This document shows positions 1 through 6,280 of a stretch of DNA of 16,046 nucleotides, piece after piece. Position numbers and translations under genes: made by a program. The stretch comes from an uncultured Ruminococcus sp. (GTDB lineage: Bacteria > Bacillota > Clostridia > Oscillospirales > CAG-272), in the NCBI GenBank assembly GCA_900551005.1, contig URUL01000044.1, positions 1 through 16,046 of the forward strand, in the 5' to 3' direction. The stretch's first letter is position 1. Each line of letters opens with the position of its first letter. Under the pieces are notes generated by a model. The model did no database searches and was not told the DNA's origin. It worked only from the letters and a program-made list of their open reading frames with translations.

Positions 1-2
1 TG

Positions 3-536
3 GACACCGAGATAGACTACGACAACCTCACCGCCATCGGCTGCATGATGGGTTCGGGCGGACTTATCGTCATGGACGACAGCAACTGCATGGGCGATAT
101 AGCCAAGTTCTTCCTTGACTTCACCGTTGATGAGTCCTGCGGAAAGTGCTCCCCCTGCCGTATCGGCACGAGAAGAATGCAGGAGATACTCGAAAAGATC
201 ATCGCCGGTAAGGCGACGCTCGAGGATCTGGACAAGCTCGAAGAGCTCGCCCATTACATCAAAGAAAACTCCCTTTGCGGACTCGGTCAGACGGCTCCCA
301 ACCCCGTCCTTGCGACCCTCAAGTTCTTCCGCGATGAGTATATAGCGCATATAGTCGACAAGAAGTGTCCCGCAGGCGTATGTAAGGCGCTGCTGAGCTT
401 CAAAATTGACAAGGATCTGTGCATCGGCTGCGGTCTCTGCGCCAGAAACTGCCCCGTCTCGGCTATCGGCAAGACCGACTATGAGAACAAGCCGAGAAGC
501 CTCGCGTCACTTGACCAGACCATCGCCAAAAATTAG
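3..536 (+). CDS. hydB: HydB/NuoF-like flavoprotein subunit, C-terminal part, 3'-truncated (5' end outside window)
   Basis: This is the C-terminal portion of a NuoF-family subunit of the HydB/HndC type, which oxidises NADH and passes electrons to a partner [FeFe] hydrogenase in the cytoplasm. The visible part carries the NuoF iron-sulfur signature (SCGKCSPC, then NSLCG), the linker CPAGVCKALL and the first ferredoxin-type cluster (CIGCGLCARNCPVSAI). Full HydB proteins have a second CxxCxxCxxxC cluster after this. Here the frame ends LDQTIAKN-stop exactly where the second cluster should begin, so the protein lacks its last cluster. The gene enters the window already open; the first complete codon is at base 3. 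The family assignment is firm. The choice of HydB over plain NuoF rests on the fused ferredoxin domain. Function is doubtful because of the truncation, which coincides with the start of mobile-element DNA. Confidence 0.8.
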   Translation, partial: DTEIDYDNLTAIGCMMGSGGLIVMDDSNCMGDIAKFFLDFTVDESCGKCSPCRIGTRRMQEILEKIIAGKATLEDLDKLEELAHYIKENSLCGLGQTAPNPVLATLKFFRDEYIAHIVDKKCPAGVCKALLSFKIDKDLCIGCGLCARNCPVSAIGKTDYENKPRSLASLDQTIAKN

Positions 537-620
537 ATTGGAGAAATTGTTAACCTCTCCCAGTTCCTCAACTGTTTACTCTGGGATGGGCTCTTCACCG
601 AGCAGGGCGACCATCACCCG

Positions 621-1385
621 ATGGATATCTATCACGACATCTGTATCCTCGCCGTACTGTCGGGCATGGAGATCGACAAGGCAAAGCGTTTGTACTCTGC
701 CGACTCCACCAAGGTGCTCTCACGCCTGCGCCATTACCGCCAGAACTATAAGAGGGATCACGGCGGCAATCTGCCTGCCTTCTACAAGTATATCGTGGGA
801 GATGAAACGCCCGACGTTGGTGAGAACAGCGCTCACCTTGAAGCGCCCATGGCTTTCGTTCACGACGCGGTGGATGCCTTCCCCGGCAGAGCAGCCTACA
901 CAAGGACGCTCTCTCTGTCAGATCTCTTTGAGCTTGATGCAAGCGATGCAGGCGCAAACGATACCCACAAGAAGCAGAATATTATAAAGGCGGTCAAGGA
1001 GGCTCACACCAAGATCACGGCGATGCAAACTGCCATGAAGGAAGCCTCGGATGATGAGAAGCTCATCCTCTGCGATGAGGCAAACGAGGTCTATAAGGCC
1101 TGCCTCAAAATCGTCTCCAAGAACGTGGCGAACGATCATATCCTCTGCATGCTTCTTGACGAGATCGACCATCCCGACAAATCGAAATACGATATCAAGT
1201 CGGCGCGGTATCTGCTCTTCGCAAGCCTGCTCTACGAGGACAACCGCAGGCTCCTTTCCAAGATCAAAACGGTCGAGGGCTTCGAGCCTTATGACCTTGT
1301 CAGAGTGGATCCCGAAAGCGTTCCCGAAGGATACCGCACGGAAGATATCTATGGTTTTCCTCACGGACATCTGCTGATCAAATAA
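621..1385 (+). CDS. Protein of unknown function, probably 5'-truncated
   Basis: I do not recognise this family. The reading frame is open from base 537, directly after the hydB stop and in the same frame. Bases 537-620 encode plausible protein (INLS-like start, then NCLLWDGLFTEQGDHHP) but contain no ATG, GTG or TTG. The ATG at 621 has no Shine-Dalgarno sequence. I therefore infer that 621 is an internal methionine and the real N-terminus is missing. The visible 254 residues are soluble, acidic and mostly helical in appearance, with no signal peptide, membrane segment, zinc site or nucleotide-binding motif. Features to search with are the stretch KRDHGGNLPAFYKYI near residue 50 and the C-terminal EDIYGFPHGHLLIK. 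A clear intrinsic terminator follows. Position suggests an accessory gene of the mobile element. Confidence 0.6.
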   Translation: MDIYHDICILAVLSGMEIDKAKRLYSADSTKVLSRLRHYRQNYKRDHGGNLPAFYKYIVGDETPDVGENSAHLEAPMAFVHDAVDAFPGRAAYTRTLSLSDLFELDASDAGANDTHKKQNIIKAVKEAHTKITAMQTAMKEASDDEKLILCDEANEVYKACLKIVSKNVANDHILCMLLDEIDHPDKSKYDIKSARYLLFASLLYEDNRRLLSKIKTVEGFEPYDLVRVDPESVPEGYRTEDIYGFPHGHLLIK

Positions 1386-1403
1386 CAGAAACAACACACC
1401 CAT

Positions 1404-1436
1404 GAGTGTCGAGAAATTCTCTCGGCGCTCTTTTTT
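1404..1436 (+). terminator. Intrinsic terminator after the 621-1385 gene
   Basis: An 11-bp stem (1404-1414 with 1420-1430, including two G-U pairs) has a 5-base loop and is followed directly by six T residues. It separates the truncated gene from the DNA-binding protein gene that starts at 1461. Confidence 0.85.
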
Positions 1437-1460
1437 ATTCCCAATGAAAGGAGATTTTTA

Positions 1461-1901
1461 TTGCACCATTATCAAAACAAACGTGACACCCCCGGCGATT
1501 TCTTTCCGATGCCCAAAGCCGCCTTTCGGCTGGGGCTTGATTCGGGAGAGATCGCCGTTCTCGCATTCCTGATGTACTGCGAGGACAGAAAGACTTACCA
1601 GTGCCATCCGAGCTACAGCACCATCGGAAGCGCCGTCGGTATGAGCAACAACACCGTCAAGAAATACGTGGACAGGCTGGAGCATAAGGGCTTCATCCTC
1701 ACCGAGCCGACGATGGTCAAGACCCGTGACGGCAGGGCTCATAACGGCAGCCTCCTCTATACTCTGCAACCGATACAGCCCATAGAGGAAGCATACTTCG
1801 AGCGACAACTCCGAGAGGCAGAAGCGAAGATGCACTTCAACAATGCTATGAAAAAATATGAGAAGAAAGGAGGTAAGGCGAATGAAGCAGTCGATGTATA
1901 A
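1461..1901 (+). CDS. Winged helix-turn-helix DNA-binding protein of the mobile element
   Basis: A 146-residue cytoplasmic protein. The N-terminal half resembles the helix-turn-helix domain found at the front of replication-initiator-like and DnaD-like proteins of clostridial mobile elements. The motif GDFFPMPKAAFRLGLDSGEI is followed by HPSYSTIGSAVGMSNNTVKKY at about residues 50-72, a clear helix-turn-helix with recognition helix SNNTVKKYVDRL and the wing GFILTEP. The C-terminus is charged and probably coiled. The start is TTG: the ribosome-binding site AAAGGAGATTTTTA lies immediately upstream and nearly matches the leader of the recombinase at 5113. Its last 20 bases overlap the next gene, implying translational coupling. 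A role in replication or regulation of the excised element is inferred from family and context and is not shown by the sequence. Confidence 0.8.
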   Translation: MHHYQNKRDTPGDFFPMPKAAFRLGLDSGEIAVLAFLMYCEDRKTYQCHPSYSTIGSAVGMSNNTVKKYVDRLEHKGFILTEPTMVKTRDGRAHNGSLLYTLQPIQPIEEAYFERQLREAEAKMHFNNAMKKYEKKGGKANEAVDV

Positions 1902-2103
1902 GAATCGAGATGAGCTTCCCATGTTCCTCACCGTAATGGAAGTGGCAGGTCTTCTCGGTATCTCCCGTGCCAGCGCTTACGAGCTGGTACGTGAGGACAA
2001 TTTCCCCAAGCTCAAGATCGTTCAGGGCAGAACCATCATCCCCCGTGACAGGCTCCTCGAGTGGCTCGATGAGCAGACGAGATACGACAGAGCTCCACGG
2101 TGA
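1882..2103 (+). CDS. Excisionase-like helix-turn-helix protein
   Basis: A 73-residue protein of the MerR-like/excisionase HTH_17 type. The core FLTVMEVAGLLGISRASAYE (about residues 16-35) is the helix-turn-helix, followed by the wing KLKIVQGRTIIPRDRLLEWL, an arrangement typical of excisionase-family and AlpA-like proteins that bend DNA at att sites or regulate element genes. I chose the ATG at 1882 over the in-frame ATG at 1858 because an AAAGGAGGT site at 1866-1874 lies 7 bases before it. The start is inside the end of the upstream gene (20-bp overlap), so the two are probably translated together. A strong terminator follows at 2140. It is a plausible directionality factor for the recombinases 3 kb downstream, but pairing it with them is inference. 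Confidence 0.8.
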   Translation: MKQSMYKNRDELPMFLTVMEVAGLLGISRASAYELVREDNFPKLKIVQGRTIIPRDRLLEWLDEQTRYDRAPR

Positions 2104-2139
2104 GCGCAACAATAAGTGAGCCGTGTACCGACCACCTAT

Positions 2140-2166
2140 GGGGGCTTTTCGCCCCCTTATTTTTTT
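2140..2166 (+). terminator. Intrinsic terminator after the excisionase-like gene
   Basis: Perfect GGGGGC/GCCCCC stem (2140-2145 with 2151-2156) around the loop TTTTC, followed by TTATTTTTTTT. It closes the two-gene DNA-binding unit. Confidence 0.9.
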
Positions 2167-2170
2167 AGCA

Positions 2171-2412
2171 GGATAAAGCCGTGTCTAATCCACGGCGCAT
2201 CACATCGCACGGCAACGCCGAGTGAATGGCAAAAAAGCGAGGTGTTTCAAGGACTTTTGGAGAAATTCGCATAGGCGCGTTCACGCAGGCAAAGGTTGTC
2301 TATTCGCGCCAATTTGCCAAAATATCGGTCTTTGACACCTCAAAACACAAGGTGTGTCAAGGGAATACGCATTGTCTGCCCTTGGCGCGTCAATCAAAAT
2401 AATAATCACAGA
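2171..2412. other. Candidate oriT / intergenic region upstream of the mobilization genes
   Basis: About 320 bases without a gene lie between the terminator and the MobC-like gene, the usual place for an origin of transfer. The stretch is rich in repeats. There is a GCCGTG/CACGGC hairpin at 2178-2196. GGCAAA is inverted against TTTGCC near 2289-2320. GGCGCG occurs inverted (CGCGCC) and again directly near 2385. AGGTGTTTCAAGG near 2241 recurs as AGGTGTGTCAAGG near 2350. TTTGACACCTC near 2331 is an imperfect inverted partner of both. Repeats of this kind are typical binding sites for relaxosome accessory proteins next to a nick site. No nick site can be assigned from the sequence alone. Confidence 0.45.
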
Positions 2413-2426
2413 AAGGGATTACCACT

Positions 2427-2828
2427 ATGAAACAAAATAACGAAAAGACTTCAAAAGGCGTAGCATTAACCGAAGCTCAATGGGAGCGTTGCGACCGCCT
2501 TGCAAACGAACTTGGATGCCGTTCCCGTAACGCATTCATCCGTGATGCCATCGACTTTTATTGCTCGTGGCTCGAAAAGGAACAAAGCGAACGCTTCCTA
2601 ACACCTGCGCTTGAATCAGTTATCAGCGCAAAAATCCGTGACAGTGAGGAACGCATCAACAGAAATCTTTTCAAGATTGCCGTTGACCTTTCCATCCTTG
2701 CCAAGATCGTTCTTGACGAGGACGGCGGCGGTTATGATGAAGATTATCTCGCCGCGATGCGCCGCGATTCTATCCGTGAGGTCTCCGAAACCAACGGTGC
2801 GATTCGTATGGAAGAACGCTTCAAGTAA
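2427..2828 (+). CDS. MobC-like relaxosome accessory protein
   Basis: A 133-residue protein directly upstream of the relaxase. The N-terminal region reads as a ribbon-helix-helix fold: strand GVALTEAQWERCDRLANEL, then the helix SRNAFIRDAIDFYCSWLEKE. This is followed by a helical C-terminal half containing INRNLFKIAVDLSILAKI. This is the layout of MobC and related plasmid mobilization proteins, which bind oriT and help the relaxase open the DNA. The start at 2427 follows AAAGGGA. The stop lies 10 bases before the relaxase ATG, and the relaxase ribosome-binding site (TAAGGAGG) includes the stop codon, so the two are almost certainly co-translated. The family name is inferred from fold and position; sequence identity to the characterised MobC cannot be judged here. 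Confidence 0.75.
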   Translation: MKQNNEKTSKGVALTEAQWERCDRLANELGCRSRNAFIRDAIDFYCSWLEKEQSERFLTPALESVISAKIRDSEERINRNLFKIAVDLSILAKIVLDEDGGGYDEDYLAAMRRDSIREVSETNGAIRMEERFK

Positions 2829-2838
2829 GGAGGACTGA

Positions 2839-4581
2839 ATGGCAAAATTAATTCTCAAAGCTCCTTACTATAAGCCCGGACATCGTACCGAATCAGGAAG
2901 GTCACGCGGTGGATACGCAGAGTATATTGCAACGCGCGAGGGAGTTGAAATTCTCCGTGGCGGTATGCTCGGATATATCGGTGAGCGGCAAGGCTCAAAC
3001 GGGTTGTTCTCCGACGAGGGCGAAAAAATAAATCTCTCCGCTATCAGCCGTGAGATAGACGAGCATCCCGGAAACGTTTGGGGTATTATTATTTCTCTCA
3101 AACGTGAGGATGCGGAACGCCTTGGATATAATTCTGCGGAGCAATGGTTGAATCTTCTTCGCTCTCACAGAAATGATATCGCAAAGGAGATGCACATCCT
3201 TCCGAGCAATCTCCGTTGGTATGCTGCCTATCATAACAAAGAGAAAAATCCTCACGTTCACATTATGGTGTGGTCGAAAGAACCGAGAGAACCGTTCCTC
3301 TCACGGGAAGGTATCCACAACCTCAAGCAGACCTTTGCTTCGGATATATTCCGTCAGGAGCTGACCTCAATCTATAAAAAGCAGACCGAGGTGCGTGATG
3401 ATCTCAAAGAAAAATATAAAAATATTATCGCAAAAGTGGTCGCCGAAATTAAAAACGGCGACCACGCTGTATCTCCCGAGCTTGTGATGAAAATGCAGTT
3501 GCTCTCCGAAAAGTTAGAGAAGCATAAAGGCAAAAAGGTGTACGGTTACCTTCCAAAAGAAACGAAAGCTCTCGTCAATGAAATCGTAAAAATGCTTGAA
3601 AACGATCCGCAGCTCTCGGAGCTTTACGATGCGTGGTACGGATATAAATGTGAAACCGTCTGCACCTATACGGATACGATGCCCGATAAAATTCCGATAG
3701 AGGAAAATGAGGAATTCAAATCGATCCGCAATGCTGTGGTAAGCGCAGTGCGAGATATTCACATTCCACCCGAACAGCCCGACTATGCGGTGGCTCATGA
3801 TTATTCCAAGCTGAAGGAACACGCAGACGATTTCGATTACCTCTACCGCTACGCCAACGCATACGATGATCCCATCGGTTACTATCGCCTCGGCAGATAT
3901 TATCTTGAAAAGACGGATGATATGGAGAACGCAGAATGGTGGCTACGGATGGCGGCGGACGAAGGAAATTCGCTCTCCGCTTATCTCATTTATAAAGCCT
4001 ACCGTGACGGAAAGTTTGATGAAACGCCGAGCGATAAGATGAAATATCTTCGCATGGCGGCAGATGCAAAGTTCGGCTATGCTGAGTATGAGTACGCCAA
4101 GTACCTTCGAGATAAATCTCCCGAGGATGCGAAGGAGTATCTCAGGAGAGCCGCGGAACACGGTTGCCACCAAGCAGAATATGCCTACGGCAAGATACTG
4201 TTCGAGGAAGGCAATCGAGAAGAAGCAAGAGTGTGGTTTGAGCGTTCCGCCGTGGAAGATGAGTGGACACAGACGAGAGTCGGACTACTGCTTTATTATC
4301 AGTACGAGGACTATGAAGCAGGTAAAGAGTATATGAACTCTGCAGCCGAGCAAGGCTACGAGCCTGCGAAGGAAGCGATCAGGGCGATCAACAATAATCT
4401 CAACGCACAGATCGTCATAGGCGTATGCGATCTGTTCTATTACGCAAGTAATATCATCGACGACAGAGCCGAGGATATGTACGCACAAGAGCATCAGGTC
4501 AACTACCACGGCATCGACAAGAAGCAACGCAGAGAAATCCGCGCCAAGAAGCAGGCGCAAGGACACTCGCTGACATGGTAA
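2839..4581 (+). CDS. MobP/MobL-type relaxase with C-terminal Sel1-like repeats
   Basis: A 580-residue relaxase that would nick oriT, stay bound to the 5' end and lead the strand through a helper conjugation channel. The N-terminal about 200 residues are the relaxase domain. The metal-binding histidine triad is visible as H132, H139 and H141 in YHNKEKNPHVHIMVW. Candidate nucleophile tyrosines lie near the N-terminus (for example in APYYKPG). A linker of about 100 charged residues follows. From about residue 317 to 510 there are tandem helical repeats of Sel1/TPR type, with recurring motifs YYRLGRYYLEK, AEWWLRMAADEG, KYLRMAADAKFGYAEYEYA, YLRRAAEHG and YMNSAAEQG. The end is basic (KKQRREIRAKKQAQ). 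Such repeats usually mediate protein contacts, so they may dock the relaxase to the relaxosome or to a helper coupling protein; that role is inference. Start at 2839 is fixed by an AAGGAGG site. Confidence 0.88.
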   Translation: MAKLILKAPYYKPGHRTESGRSRGGYAEYIATREGVEILRGGMLGYIGERQGSNGLFSDEGEKINLSAISREIDEHPGNVWGIIISLKREDAERLGYNSAEQWLNLLRSHRNDIAKEMHILPSNLRWYAAYHNKEKNPHVHIMVWSKEPREPFLSREGIHNLKQTFASDIFRQELTSIYKKQTEVRDDLKEKYKNIIAKVVAEIKNGDHAVSPELVMKMQLLSEKLEKHKGKKVYGYLPKETKALVNEIVKMLENDPQLSELYDAWYGYKCETVCTYTDTMPDKIPIEENEEFKSIRNAVVSAVRDIHIPPEQPDYAVAHDYSKLKEHADDFDYLYRYANAYDDPIGYYRLGRYYLEKTDDMENAEWWLRMAADEGNSLSAYLIYKAYRDGKFDETPSDKMKYLRMAADAKFGYAEYEYAKYLRDKSPEDAKEYLRRAAEHGCHQAEYAYGKILFEEGNREEARVWFERSAVEDEWTQTRVGLLLYYQYEDYEAGKEYMNSAAEQGYEPAKEAIRAINNNLNAQIVIGVCDLFYYASNIIDDRAEDMYAQEHQVNYHGIDKKQRREIRAKKQAQGHSLTW

Positions 4582-4602
4582 ATGCCGTTTTAGCGATTAT
4601 AA

Positions 4603-4678
4603 GAGCCTCAATCGACCGTAGGCACAATTGGGGCTCTGCCACAAAGAAAAGTGGCATTTTCAGGCGGTACAAACCGCC
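4603..4678. repeat. Three consecutive hairpins between relaxase and small protein gene
   Basis: Three inverted repeats follow one another almost without gaps. The first is 4603-4612 with 4627-4636 (10 bp, one G-T pair). The second is TGCCAC/GTGGCA at 4637-4642 and 4651-4656, followed by TTTT. The third is GGCGG/CCGCC at 4663-4667 and 4674-4678. The middle one could be a weak terminator for the mobilization operon. The whole array could also act as a single-strand initiation site or a folded leader for the small gene at 4709. Confidence 0.6.
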
Positions 4679-4708
4679 ATAATTTTACGAAAAAACGAGG
4701 TATATTCA

Positions 4709-5002
4709 ATGATAACAGGAATTAAGAAAACCCACAAGACCACAGAAATATTCTTCGATGAAGCAAGCGATATTTTGATTATCAACACCTATAACACGAG
4801 CCTTAAGAACAGGCTGACCGCATACGCAAAGGAATATCCTTCTCTCTGCCGTCAGACCGATGACAACGAGGTGGGAGGTCTTTCCTTTGAGATACGGAAG
4901 GACAGGTTTGCATTCCGCATCCTTCCTCCTCCGACAGACGAGCGAAAGGCAAAGGCGAGAGCCTGCGCCGAGGCTCTTAATAACGGCAAAAAAGGTAATT
5001 GA
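4709..5002 (+). CDS. Small conserved mobile-element protein of unknown function
   Basis: A 97-residue soluble protein. It begins MITGIKKTHKTTEIFFDEAS, followed by predicted strand and helix segments (ILIINTYNTSLKNRLTAYA, GGLSFEIRKDRFAFRILPPP) and a basic alanine-rich helix. From memory it resembles small hypothetical proteins that accompany clostridial relaxase/integrase modules, but no function is known to me and no catalytic motif is visible. I chose the ATG at 4709 because CGAGG lies about 8-12 bases upstream and the three hairpins end before it. An in-frame upstream ATG at 4628 would place coding sequence through those hairpins. It sits between the relaxase and the recombinases, so a role in regulating transfer or excision is possible but unproven. 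Confidence 0.65.
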   Translation: MITGIKKTHKTTEIFFDEASDILIINTYNTSLKNRLTAYAKEYPSLCRQTDDNEVGGLSFEIRKDRFAFRILPPPTDERKAKARACAEALNNGKKGN

Positions 5003-5112
5003 TAACAAAATGATAATTCTGCAGACAATCGCTGGATATTCTCTCGAACCTGTGGTATCGTTGTGGTACGCAAAAACAAGCGCAAAAAAATACGAAAAGA
5101 AAGGAGATTTTT

Positions 5113-6276
5113 ATGGCAAACAAACGCAGACCGCAAGGTGACGGCACTATCAGAAAAAGAAGTGACGGACGGTGGGAAGCCCGTATCATCATCGGACACA
5201 AGAACGACGGCTCACCCATGTATAAGTCGGCATTCGCAAAGACACAAAAGAGTGCCCTCAAGCAGCTCCATCAGCTTCTTGACCTCTACCGAGATGTTGA
5301 CCTCACCGAAGATTGCCGAATGACACTCGGCGAGTGGATGGACAAGTGGCTTGACGAGTATATGGTGTTCACGATAAGAGAAAGCACCATGTCAGGCTAC
5401 CGATCACAGATAGAGCATCAAGTGAAACGCTTCCTCGGTGACAAGCCACTCACATCCCTCACCACAGCGGATATTCAAAAATTCTACAGTAAGATCAAAA
5501 AAGAAGGTCGAGTGAAGCCCCATCCTCTGCACGGATATGAGCTGTCGGACAGCATGGTCAGACGAATCCACCTCATGCTCCACGAAGCCTTGGAGATGGC
5601 AGTCAAGGAACGCCTTATCGTTCGCAATCCCACAAAAGGCACTACCATCCCGAAGAAAACCTATACCGAAAAGCAGGTGCTTGACGATACACAACTCGAC
5701 AGATTTATGGAAATCATCAAGCACGAGCCGTATTGGCATGACTTCTTCTACGTGGAGATCATGACAGGACTTCGACGAGGTGAGATATGCGGTATTAAGT
5801 GGAGTGACATCAACTTCGATGACGGAACGCTGTGCATCAAGCGATCCGTAGGCAGAAGCCGAGGAAACGGCATCACCGTCGGCGAAACGAAAACAGGAGC
5901 AGGCGTGAGGAAAATTATCATGCCGCCGAGTGTGCAGTCGCTCCTTGAAAGAAAACGGACGGAAGCGATAAACGAATGGGTGTTCCCTCATTATATGAAT
6001 CCGAGTGAGCCTCTGCATCCCGACTCGGCGTATAAGAAGCTGAAAACGCTACTAAAGCATGCCGAGCTACCGCTGATACGCTTCCACGACCTACGGCACA
6101 CATTCGCAACCCATGCGATGAAGGGCGGTGTCGATGCCAAGACCTTATCGGGTCTGCTCGGACACACCGATGCGAGCTTCACACTCGACACCTACACCCA
6201 TGTAACAAGCGATATGCAAAAGAACGCCTCCGATGTGGTAGGCAGAATGATGCAAAATTTTATGAGAAAGGAATAA
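5113..6276 (+). CDS. Tyrosine recombinase / integrase, first of a tandem pair
   Basis: A 387-residue site-specific integrase. Residues about 9-60 form an AP2-like arm-type DNA-binding domain (GDGTIRKRSDGRWEARIIIG). Residues about 70-170 are the SAM-like core-binding domain. The catalytic domain follows, with all expected residues visible: R221 (TGLRRGE), K260 (GETKTG), H325 and R328 (FHDLRHTFATHA), H351 (LLGHTD) and nucleophile Y361 (LDTYTHV). The enzyme would cut and rejoin att sites through a 3'-phosphotyrosine intermediate to insert or excise the element. Start at 5113 follows GAAAGGAGATTTTT. Only four bases separate its stop from the next recombinase, so they are co-transcribed. Length and active site are complete, so it should be functional. 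The att target is not proven; see the repeats at 7735 and 9771. Confidence 0.93.
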   Translation: MANKRRPQGDGTIRKRSDGRWEARIIIGHKNDGSPMYKSAFAKTQKSALKQLHQLLDLYRDVDLTEDCRMTLGEWMDKWLDEYMVFTIRESTMSGYRSQIEHQVKRFLGDKPLTSLTTADIQKFYSKIKKEGRVKPHPLHGYELSDSMVRRIHLMLHEALEMAVKERLIVRNPTKGTTIPKKTYTEKQVLDDTQLDRFMEIIKHEPYWHDFFYVEIMTGLRRGEICGIKWSDINFDDGTLCIKRSVGRSRGNGITVGETKTGAGVRKIIMPPSVQSLLERKRTEAINEWVFPHYMNPSEPLHPDSAYKKLKTLLKHAELPLIRFHDLRHTFATHAMKGGVDAKTLSGLLGHTDASFTLDTYTHVTSDMQKNASDVVGRMMQNFMRKE

Positions 6277-6280
6277 GACT

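Noticed and set aside
4628..4708. N-terminal extension of the small protein at 4709
   Set aside because: It would translate through the hairpin array, and the ribosome-binding site fits the ATG at 4709.
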